From Gammaproteobacteria bacterium (GTDB lineage Bacteria; Pseudomonadota; Gammaproteobacteria; Pseudomonadales; UBA3067), in assembly GCA_019090565.1 (NCBI GenBank), contig JAHRVS010000218.1:1-13222 (forward strand): DNA of 13,222 nucleotides, given 5' to 3'. Below, one piece after another: positions 7,530 to 13,222 of the stretch. Each line of letters opens with the position of its first letter. Within the stretch, counting starts at the first letter, position 1. Position numbers and translations under genes: made by a program. The notes under the pieces were generated by a model that was not told the origin of the DNA, ran no database searches, and saw nothing but the letters and a program-made list of their open reading frames with translations.

Positions 7530-7704
7530 TTAAGGATGACTCTAAAAATAGTGATCGTTATATGAGAGCAGCACAGAGCCGCGGCGTACAGGGCATACAC
7601 AAGGGTTCAAGTACGGGGCTTATGAGTAACACGCCGGTTTTGCCAGAGCCTTAGGCAGTAACGCAGCCATTGCGTGAAAAATGCCTATTTAGAGCTACCC
7701 TTAA
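7530..7704. repeat. MITE-like inverted-repeat element, copy A
   Basis: The left end reads TTAAGGATGACTCTAAAAAT and the reverse complement of the right end reads TTAAGGGTAGCTCTAAATAG; these are imperfect terminal inverted repeats of about 20 bp. The interior, on the minus strand, has GCGTTACTGC followed by AGGCTCT (7664-7645), a block also present in copies B and C. No coding frame lies inside and no clear target duplication flanks it. It looks like a small non-autonomous element; the transposase family is unknown. Confidence 0.5.
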
Positions 7705-7791
7705 GAGCAACGCTGGAACACGCGCCTATGCGCTCTTCATATCGGTAACCATTGCAGTTTTGCTGTCTATCTCAAACATCGAAAATCCAAC

Positions 7792-7795
7792 GGAG
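7792..7795 (+). promoter_or_regulatory. Candidate Shine-Dalgarno GGAG for the ATT start at 7806
   Basis: GGAG is separated from ATT 7806 by ten bases, slightly long but usable. It is the only purine-rich site near the 5' end of the gene, which argues against initiation at TTG 7752. Confidence 0.4.
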
Positions 7796-7805
7796 TAACG
7801 TAACC

Positions 7806-8618
7806 ATTCAACGAAAAGCCCCCTATTTGGCGCTCTGCTTTCTATCTATGTCAATGATTCACCACGCTCAGGCCTCCCGTGCAGCTCCCTCGGAGGAGCA
7901 CCATTACGCATTGGGCATTGGCTTTGGCGCCTACAGCATTCCCGATTACCCCGGTGCAGAGCATATTAACCAGGTGGTCAGCCCCATCCCTTTCTTCCAA
8001 TACGAAGGCCCGCGCCTTAACATAGCCAATGGGCGCCTTAGTAGCTTTCTGTTTAACTCAGAACGTCTGGTCATTGATATCAGTGCAGATGGGACTCCCC
8101 CGGTAAAAAGTACGAATAACCGCGCCCGCGATGGAATGCCTGACTTAGACCCTGTTGTGGAGTTTGGCCCCGCGCTCGAATATCAACTATGGGCTTTTAA
8201 AGAGAGCCTAGTTCGCCTCGATATTCCTCTTCGCTACGGCATATCAACTGACCTGCGGCGAGCAAATGGAATAGGCTGGATCAGCAACCCCCGCGTGAAG
8301 TACCACTTTCAATATAACCATTGGCGATTTAGAGCAGGAATGGGGCCCATTTTTGCCAGCAAAGCCCATAACAATTACTACTACGGCGTTGAAAACACAC
8401 TCAGCAACCCTCTGAGAGACGCATTTAATGGGCATAGTGGCTACAGTGGCTTTTTATATTCGTTAGGGTTGCAAAAAAAACAGGGAAGGTTCAAATATGA
8501 TGCTTATTTTCGGCTAATCGATTTACAAGAAAGTAAACGACAAAAAAGCCCTTTGGTCGACCAAAAAAGGAGTTTCTTGGCGGGCGCAGCAATAACTTGG
8601 GTTATTTTAGACAAATAA
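7806..8618 (+). CDS. MipA/OmpV family outer membrane protein (probable ATT start)
   Basis: The 270-residue protein resembles the MipA/OmpV family of outer membrane beta-barrels. Mature-protein features are an early YALGIGFGAYSIPDYPGAEH segment, PIPFFQYEGPRLNIANGRL, many alternating aromatic strands, and a C-terminal strand AGAAITWVILDK. E. coli MipA interacts with murein hydrolase and synthase; other members respond to salt, copper or antibiotics, so the role here is open. The start is unusual. The only canonical-type upstream start is TTG at 7752, with no Shine-Dalgarno sequence and a signal peptide with an overlong n-region. Translating from ATT at 7806 gives a compact signal peptide (IQRKAPYLALCFLSMSMIHHAQA, cleaved after AQA), with GGAG ten bases upstream. 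A strong terminator follows the stop. If ATT is not used, the start is 7752. Confidence 0.8.
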   Translation: MQRKAPYLALCFLSMSMIHHAQASRAAPSEEHHYALGIGFGAYSIPDYPGAEHINQVVSPIPFFQYEGPRLNIANGRLSSFLFNSERLVIDISADGTPPVKSTNNRARDGMPDLDPVVEFGPALEYQLWAFKESLVRLDIPLRYGISTDLRRANGIGWISNPRVKYHFQYNHWRFRAGMGPIFASKAHNNYYYGVENTLSNPLRDAFNGHSGYSGFLYSLGLQKKQGRFKYDAYFRLIDLQESKRQKSPLVDQKRSFLAGAAITWVILDK

Positions 8619-8645
8619 AAAAGGGAGGCTTAGCCTCCCTTTTTT
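8617..8645. terminator. Bidirectional intrinsic terminator
   Basis: GGGAGGC (8623-8629) and GCCTCCC (8633-8639) enclose a TTA loop. Six A before and six T after extend the stem to 13 bp and provide a T-run on both strands. It begins at the MipA-like stop codon and lies 27 bases from the stop of the convergent PmoC-like gene, so it should end both transcripts. Confidence 0.92.
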
Positions 8646-8671
8646 ATTAAACAAATATTAAAAATAACATT

Positions 8672-9496
8672 TTAAACAGCAGCATTCTCGTTAGATTCAA
8701 TTTTTGTCAATGTAAGCATGCGGTTAATCACTTCAAGGATAAAGCCACTAATAGCAAAGAATCCCCAACCTAGCATTACAAACCCCCAGTGAACGGGTGC
8801 AGCGAACAGCTCTTCAGCATAGAAGAAAGTATGGCCCCACTCGTTATAGCCTAAGTTAGGCATAATCAGTAAAGGTGCTGCAGCAACCATAACTAATGGA
8901 ACAGAAACTCTGTTGACGTAATTAGGCAAACGAGTGTGCATCCACAATATTCCAATAATCAAGGCAGTCGCCCCAGCAGGAATTATTCCGTAGAACAACT
9001 GGATATGAGTTGGGGTAAAGTCTGTGTCGCGAATAGTCACCTGGTGCCATGCCGCATCAGCCTCAACAAACAAACCAAGCCCAACAGGAACAAGAACAGA
9101 AGCCATAGTCATAATAGTTAAGATGAATACATAAACGCCCAACTCATCTTTAGCGCTCATTGCAAGAACTTCTTCCTTAGAAGGGCGAGTAAAAAAGCAA
9201 TAAGGTACGCCAATTGCGCCGACTAATGCTATTACGCCTAACTGACCATATAGCCAACTCATCCAGTACGTCTGAAATTCAGGCTCGAAATAGTCAAGGC
9301 CGACAGTGAAGGCTGTTGCCTCCATGTACCAACGGTATAGACCTATCAACACTGCAAGCACTGCCATAACCGTTACAGCAAAGCCGACTGGGATTCGTGG
9401 CGCGCCATCAGCATTGTAAGGGAATATACATCGTGTAAGAAAAGAGCGCTCGTCATCACTGTCCGAATGGGAGGGGGTATTAACTGTAATCGCCAT
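8672..9496 (-). CDS. PmoC/AmoC-type subunit C of a copper membrane monooxygenase, orphan
   Basis: PmoC/AmoC is the integral-membrane subunit that, with subunits A and B, forms the particulate methane, ammonia or hydrocarbon monooxygenase. The 274-residue protein shows the family hallmarks: LYRWYMEATAFTVGLDYFEPEF-type region (about 53-74), DAAWHQVTIRDTDFTPTHIQ (147-166) and PNLGYNEWGHTFF followed by APVHWGF (213-239). All six metal-ligand positions known from Methylococcus PmoC have counterparts: D147, H151, H164 and N218, H222, H236. About six membrane helices are visible. The start at 9496 has GGAG six bases upstream. Subunit C normally opens a CAB operon; here a terminator and a convergent gene follow instead, so A and B are absent. 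Substrate (methane, ammonia, ethane, longer alkane, alkene) cannot be told from this sequence. Solitary pmoC/amoC copies are known beside full operons elsewhere in methanotrophs and nitrifiers. Confidence 0.93.
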   Translation of the reverse strand: MAITVNTPSHSDSDDERSFLTRCIFPYNADGAPRIPVGFAVTVMAVLAVLIGLYRWYMEATAFTVGLDYFEPEFQTYWMSWLYGQLGVIALVGAIGVPYCFFTRPSKEEVLAMSAKDELGVYVFILTIMTMASVLVPVGLGLFVEADAAWHQVTIRDTDFTPTHIQLFYGIIPAGATALIIGILWMHTRLPNYVNRVSVPLVMVAAAPLLIMPNLGYNEWGHTFFYAEELFAAPVHWGFVMLGWGFFAISGFILEVINRMLTLTKIESNENAAV

Positions 9497-9922
9497 TATT
9501 ATCTCCAGCTATTTTAATTATTTTTTATATTCGATAAAGCATAAGAAACACCCACACAAAAAAAACAGTGCCGATGAACATGACGTAAGTATCGCATAAA
9601 ATGGTTCGATTACCCGCACTAACCCGTCGGTTGATACAAAATTACCACATAGAATAAGCCGCCACATGGAGGAAAATAAATTAAGCCTTTAATTTACAAT
9701 AGGTTATTGTGATCCATTATTTTCTCGTTATTGAAGCCAAAATCGACCGCCTGCTAAAATAACGTCAAAATACGCCTAACAAACATTTATATGACGCATA
9801 AATGCATTTTATAGCCGTCTATCAATCCGCCGATTTCTACAACATGGTCCCACTTTTAAAAATCACTGTACCTCGTATTATCAAGTTATTAATTTGAATC
9901 CCTCAACCTGAAAACTTCAATT

Positions 9923-9959
9923 AAAAACAAAAAACCTCGCCCTTTAGTGCTCGAAAGGG
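9923..9959 (-). terminator. Terminator-like hairpin with T-runs, minus strand
   Basis: On the minus strand CCCTTT and AAAGGG (9959-9954 with 9945-9940) form a 6-bp stem with an 8-base loop, followed five bases later by TTTTTTGTTTTT. The gap before the T-run makes it a weak candidate. No gene reading toward it is visible upstream, so a short non-coding transcript would be needed to explain it. Confidence 0.3.
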
Positions 9960-10138
9960 TGCGTATAAACCACGCAACAAACCTCTTATCGCCAAATACG
10001 CAGGTGAATTTTCGTTACCTCACTTCCAATTATCTCATCTCTACCTAGAAGGAATAAGGACAACACCTTTAAACAAACCGTTAAAGCAAGGCCTGAACCA
10101 ATAATATTTTGGCAGCGCCTTTTAGTGCCTGCTAGTTA

Positions 10139-10155
10139 GTAGCTATAGTAGCTAC
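10139..10155. other. Small hairpin GTAGCTA-TAG-TAGCTAC
   Basis: Perfect 7-bp inverted repeat with a 3-base loop inside the gene-free region. No T-run follows on the plus strand, and no function is evident. Confidence 0.3.
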
Positions 10156-10420
10156 GCCTCAAAAAACCTCTCTGCCATAGTCAGTTATTCACAATCCAAA
10201 TAAATGCGTAAAATCACGACGCAAAGACAGCATAATGCGACATAGCGGCCATTTTTATTTCATGTTGAAGTATTCATCTTACGATAGAAAAACCATCATG
10301 ACACACCACGCAAAGAAGCCTTATTTTGACCGACTCAATGCAACCGATTCGATATAGGTAGCAATTAAAAATCTTGCTGCGTTATGCCTCCGACCTCAAT
10401 GCATGGCTAGCCTAGGCACC

Positions 10421-10560
10421 TCTTAAAAGCTGTCGGAATTACCTTTTTACGCGATGACGGCGTCATTTCTGTACTCAAATTCTCGCGGAGGCGTTACTGC
10501 ACGGAGGCTCTGTATGCACGAACTTACTTGTTCTCACGAGAACAATCACTATTACCAAGG
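10421..10560 (+). repeat. MITE-like element, copy B (degenerate)
   Basis: The left end (TCTTAAAAGCTGTCGGAATT, then TTTTTACGCGATGACGGCG) resembles the minus-strand reading of the right end of copy A (CTCTTAAGGGTAGCTCTAAA, then TTTTTCACGCAATGG). The interior GCGTTACTGCACGGAGGCTC (10491-10510) is close to copies A and C. Near the right end the palindrome TTGTTCTCACGAGAACAA (10528-10545) is followed by CACTATT (10547-10553), as in copy C. The right terminal repeat beyond CACTATT is eroded. Confidence 0.4.
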
Positions 10561-10810
10561 ACGCTCTCCATTCAATTGCGAGCGGATTTAACAAACCAAA
10601 ACCTGCCTCTTTATCGCAAATAACTCTATAAAGCAGCAAAACCACTATATAAATGCATGTCGCTATCACCAAATTCTATTAAAGCGGGGGTATTAATTAA
10701 TATACCAAGGCTAGACTTAGTCAAAGGCCCTTTTTATATATAAAGCGGGGCACTGATAACCTGGTCAGATCACGGTATTCAGCACTCACTCATTATTTTT
10801 TGGTTTTTGC

Positions 10811-12817
10811 ATGAAGAGATCTTTTACTATCCGTTTAAAAATGGCCATTGGCTTTCTCGCAATGGTCATTATCCTCTTTTTTACTGGGGCCAGTGCTTAT
10901 ACAGGTATCAACCGCCTTTCAGACGCTATCACGTATATTAGTGGTCCAGCGTGGTCGGCCTCTAGCAATACTTCATCACTTAATAATATTTTGCAAAAAG
11001 AAATTATCACTACACAAAATATACTGACCGGAAACCTTCCTATAGAAAGCGGACGTAGCACATTGGTCAAATTGGATGAGAAATCCAATAAAATACTCAG
11101 TGATATTCAAAAAGACGCATTTTTTTCCTCTGAAGAAATCGCTCAACTAAAGGGGCTTATTGATGATCACCACCTGTTAAGAGAGTCCACCCTCTCCCAA
11201 TACCAATCTTCACAAGCGTCTCAAAAAAACCTTCTTAAAACCCTTGGGTTATTTGATAGGACTTTGCTAGAGTTTTCTGAACTCCTTGGCAACAGTGGCT
11301 CTTCATCCTCGTTCTTTACTATCACAAGAAGGGAGATTAAAGCCAACTGGGATCTTTATTCAAACCTTATCGAGGCAAGGCTTGCTCTATTAGCTAGAAA
11401 TAAAGCTGTTTCAGAGATGTTCAGTTTCGGAGAAACCGAAAGAACGGAAATGACGCTAAACTGGTACGCGAACACTCTTACTCAAACAATTCCTCTACTG
11501 CAAGAATCCAACTATAAAAACGCGCTCATTGACGATGAGCCCGCGGCACAAGCCATAAAAAATGCCTACAGCCAATACAACGTGGCTTTTTCTGCTGCAC
11601 TCACGCAATACAGAGAATTTGATGCATCATCCAAATCACTCAACCTCTCAAACACCGTCCTACTTGCCAATATTCAGGGAGTACAAAAAGTGGGGAATCA
11701 AATCGTTGGCGCAAAAATGTCAGCGACGAGCGAAACGATTTATAGCGCACTGTTCACCCTATTCGCCGCAATGTTAATCGGCATAACGTTGTCGGTTATT
11801 GCCTTTTTTATTCTTGACCGCGTTGTCACTCAACCGCTTAAAAATGTTGCAAACAGGCTTACGCAGGTTTCTAGCGGGCAAGGCGATTTAACTGTAACCG
11901 TTGCATTAAATGGCAACGATGAGATCACCCATCTCGCAAAAGGGTTTAATGGCTTCGTAGGCCGCATACGGGTAACCATCATGGATGTGTCTGCGGTGGT
12001 AACGCAGCTTATCGGTGCCATTAACGAATTAACGCGTGTGACCAAAGAGACCGCTCAAAGCGCCGCCATTCAGCAACAAGAAACAGAGCAAGCGGCTACG
12101 GCAGTATCAGAGATGTCCAGTACGATTAATGAAGTCGCCAATAATACATCCAGCGCCGCCTCGGCCGCACAAAATGCCATTAACTATGCCAACCAAGGTT
12201 TAACCACTGTCAACGACAATTGTGCCTCGGTCGAAAGCCTTGCAATGACTATCGATGAAACCACTACCGTCATTAATCATCTGGCGGAGAATGGGGAAAA
12301 AATCGGTTCTGTTTTGGATGTCATTCGAGGTATTGCCGACCAAACCAATTTACTTGCTCTCAATGCCGCCATTGAAGCTGCCAGAGCAGGTGAACATGGG
12401 CGAGGTTTTGCTGTCGTCGCTGACGAGGTCCGAACCCTTGCAAGCCGGACACAGCAGTCTACGGAAGAAATCAGACTAATGATTGAAGCCTTGCAAGTGG
12501 GCACGGGGAAAGCTGTACAGGCCATGGAAACCAGTCATCAAAAAGTCAACAACAGTGTGAGTGACGCGGAAAAAACACGAGAAGCCCTCACTGAAATAGT
12601 CAGCGTCGTTGAAGTGATTAACGACATGAATACGCAGATTTCCAGTGCCGCTGAAGAACAGTCTGTGGTTTCTAGCGAAATCCACAACAACATTGAAGCA
12701 ATTAGTTTGGCCGCACTGCGCACAGCTGAAAACTCTTCATCTATCGATCATGCCACAGTGGATCTAAGCAATTTATCAGCGCATTTACAAGCTTTGGTCA
12801 ACCAGTTCAAAATTTGA
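10811..12817 (+). CDS. Methyl-accepting chemotaxis protein
   Basis: This is a transmembrane chemoreceptor that controls CheA through CheW. The 668-residue protein has a short cytoplasmic N-terminus, TM1 at about 11-31, a helical periplasmic sensor region of about 280 residues, TM2 at about 311-334, a HAMP linker (about 335-388, with the P of TQPLKN and the DEITHLAKGFN segment) and a long coiled-coil signalling domain. The hairpin tip is the highly conserved stretch IRGIADQTNLLALNAAIEAA at 505-524, continuing RAGEHGRGFAVVADEVRTLA. The sensor region is too long for a single four-helix bundle and could be a helical bimodular type; its ligand is unknown. No C-terminal CheR-binding pentapeptide is present. 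No good Shine-Dalgarno sequence precedes the ATG at 10811. The gene stands alone, divergent from the PmoC-like gene. Confidence 0.95.
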   Translation: MKRSFTIRLKMAIGFLAMVIILFFTGASAYTGINRLSDAITYISGPAWSASSNTSSLNNILQKEIITTQNILTGNLPIESGRSTLVKLDEKSNKILSDIQKDAFFSSEEIAQLKGLIDDHHLLRESTLSQYQSSQASQKNLLKTLGLFDRTLLEFSELLGNSGSSSSFFTITRREIKANWDLYSNLIEARLALLARNKAVSEMFSFGETERTEMTLNWYANTLTQTIPLLQESNYKNALIDDEPAAQAIKNAYSQYNVAFSAALTQYREFDASSKSLNLSNTVLLANIQGVQKVGNQIVGAKMSATSETIYSALFTLFAAMLIGITLSVIAFFILDRVVTQPLKNVANRLTQVSSGQGDLTVTVALNGNDEITHLAKGFNGFVGRIRVTIMDVSAVVTQLIGAINELTRVTKETAQSAAIQQQETEQAATAVSEMSSTINEVANNTSSAASAAQNAINYANQGLTTVNDNCASVESLAMTIDETTTVINHLAENGEKIGSVLDVIRGIADQTNLLALNAAIEAARAGEHGRGFAVVADEVRTLASRTQQSTEEIRLMIEALQVGTGKAVQAMETSHQKVNNSVSDAEKTREALTEIVSVVEVINDMNTQISSAAEEQSVVSSEIHNNIEAISLAALRTAENSSSIDHATVDLSNLSAHLQALVNQFKI

Positions 12818-12958
12818 TGTACTCACTGCATGCCTTACTGCACTCAGGCTCTCGGCAATTGCGTCCTGCATTGCTCCACCTCCTGCATCCATGCAATCGT
12901 CCGTGCGGGGCTTTCTTGCTTTCACGTGAAAACCACTATTTTTAGAGATACCCTTAAG
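12818..12958 (+). repeat. MITE-like element, copy C (left end missing)
   Basis: Directly after the mcp stop codon, TGTACTCA (12818-12825) and GCCTTACTGCACTCAGGCTC (12832-12851) match blocks of copy B. The right end has the palindrome TTTCACGTGAAA (12920-12931), then CACTATTTTTAGAG and TACCCTTAAG (12935-12958), matching the right end of copy A (CTATTTAGAGCTACCCTTAAG region, 7685-7705). The left inverted repeat is not found, so the copy appears truncated at the mcp gene. Confidence 0.45.
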
Positions 12959-12980
12959 CGAATAAACAGAGTCTATTCGC
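12958..12980. other. Hairpin GCGAATA / TATTCGC
   Basis: A 7-bp perfect stem with a 9-base loop begins at the end of repeat copy C. No T-run follows on the plus strand. It may contribute to mcp 3'-end formation, but that is not shown by the sequence. Confidence 0.3.
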
Positions 12981-13050
12981 AGTAAATGCCCAAAGCCTGG
13001 CTCATGAAACGCATTCGATATTTTGAATCGGATTTTAACGCCGTATACGC

Positions 13051-13077
13051 TGAGTCAGCAGAAAAACAGCTGACTCA
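13051..13077. terminator. 9-bp hairpin downstream of the aldehyde dehydrogenase gene
   Basis: TGAGTCAGC (13051-13059) and GCTGACTCA (13069-13077) pair perfectly around a 9-base loop. It lies 11 bases beyond the stop of the minus-strand ALDH gene. No T-run follows on the minus strand, so it may be a Rho-assisted terminator or a 3' stabilising hairpin. Confidence 0.5.
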
Positions 13078-13088
13078 ATAAAAAATGG

Positions 13089-13222
13089 CTAACCTCCAAA
13101 TGTTATCCCTTGCGCAAGAGGCAGTGTTGCACCGTAGTTTATGGTATTCGTCGCCCTGCGCATGTAGTTTTTCCACGCATCAGAGCCAGACTCTCGCCCC
13201 CCGCCCGTTTCTTTTTCTCCCC
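13089..13222 (-). CDS. ALDH7-family aldehyde dehydrogenase, C-terminal 43 residues (partial)
   Basis: Reading the minus strand from the window edge gives 43 residues: GEKETGGGRESGSDAWKNYM, then RRATNTINYG, ending LPLAQGITFGG and TAG at 13091-13089. This is the characteristic C-terminus of the ALDH7/antiquitin group (GGGRESGSDAWK.YMRR.T.TINY...LPLAQGI.F), whose members oxidise alpha-aminoadipate semialdehyde/piperideine-6-carboxylate in lysine catabolism. The catalytic cysteine and NAD-binding part lie outside the window. The gene is convergent with mcp. The family assignment is firm, while the exact substrate is inferred from the family. Confidence 0.85.
   Translation of the reverse strand, partial: GEKETGGGRESGSDAWKNYMRRATNTINYGATLPLAQGITFGG

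Larger units (their letters stand above)
7136..7805. other. Long divergent intergenic region
   Basis: This region separates the MORN lipoprotein gene (minus) from the MipA-like gene (plus). No ORF is supported. It contains a perfect 14-bp palindrome (7510-7523) and, directly after it, an inverted-repeat element of about 175 bp (7530-7704). Promoters for both flanking genes should lie here, but I cannot place them with confidence. Confidence 0.5.
9497..10810. other. 1.3-kb gene-free region between PmoC-like gene and mcp
   Basis: No convincing gene is seen in any frame. The only frame over 60 codons (10475-10672, minus) has no recognisable content and overlaps a repeat, so I reject it. The region is AT-rich. 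It contains a terminator-like hairpin reading on the minus strand (9923-9959), a 7-bp hairpin (10139-10155), repeat copy B (10421-10560), and a direct repeat AAAGCGGGG at 10681-10689 and 10742-10750 just upstream of mcp. TATATA at about 10735-10740 is a possible mcp -10 region. Confidence 0.6.

Noticed and set aside
9640..9690. 49-codon minus-strand frame upstream of the PmoC-like gene (starts MWRLILCGNF)
   Set aside because: No Shine-Dalgarno sequence, cysteine-rich composition typical of out-of-frame T-rich DNA, and competing frames are equally open.
10475..10672. 65-codon minus-strand ORF upstream of mcp
   Set aside because: It overlaps repeat copy B, has no Shine-Dalgarno sequence, and the predicted protein shows no recognisable pattern.
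10741..10765. Sigma-28 flagellar-type promoter for mcp (TAAAG ... GATAA)
   Set aside because: The two boxes are only about ten bases apart, too close for the sigma-28 consensus spacing.

Overview
The window looks like chromosomal DNA of a gammaproteobacterium, probably marine and not closely related to the usual models. The tail-to-head order uvrY(gacA)-uvrC-pgsA-tRNA-Gly(GCC) on the minus strand is a well-known gammaproteobacterial arrangement. The other genes (PilZ, DUF1145-like, MipA/OmpV-like outer membrane protein, methyl-accepting chemotaxis protein, ALDH7-type dehydrogenase) fit the same class. I do not assign a genus.

Layout. 1-3332 (minus): 5' part of tRNA-Gly, pgsA (phosphatidylglycerol synthesis), uvrC (excision repair) and uvrY/gacA (Gac/Rsm response regulator, TTG start). 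3333-3696: gene-free apart from a 12-bp tandem repeat. 3697-4449: a PilZ-domain gene and a small DUF1145-like membrane protein gene meeting tail to tail with no base between the stop codons. 4450-4950: gene-poor, with a minus-strand structured element carrying a strong Shine-Dalgarno sequence and a possible 30-codon ORF. 4951-5826: an unrecognised exported protein, convergent with a lipoprotein made of 15 MORN repeats (7135-5960). 7136-7805: divergent intergenic region holding a small inverted-repeat element. 7806-8618: MipA/OmpV-family protein, apparently starting at ATT, then a strong bidirectional terminator. 8672-9496 (minus): a PmoC/AmoC-type subunit of a copper membrane monooxygenase with all six known metal-ligand positions intact but no A or B subunit gene beside it. 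9497-10810: 1.3 kb with no convincing gene. 10811-12817: methyl-accepting chemotaxis protein. 13089-13222 (minus): C-terminus of an ALDH7/antiquitin-type aldehyde dehydrogenase cut by the window edge.

The two most notable things are the solitary PmoC/AmoC-like gene and a family of short interspersed elements (about 7530-7704, 10421-10560 and 12818-12958). The elements share an internal TTACTGC...AGGCTCT block and CACTATT...CCTTAA ends; at least one copy has both terminal inverted repeats, so they look like a degenerate MITE-like family. The core genes at the left are housekeeping. The right two thirds are mostly envelope, sensory and accessory functions separated by long, repeat-bearing intergenic DNA, and no operon links the CuMMO subunit to its neighbours.
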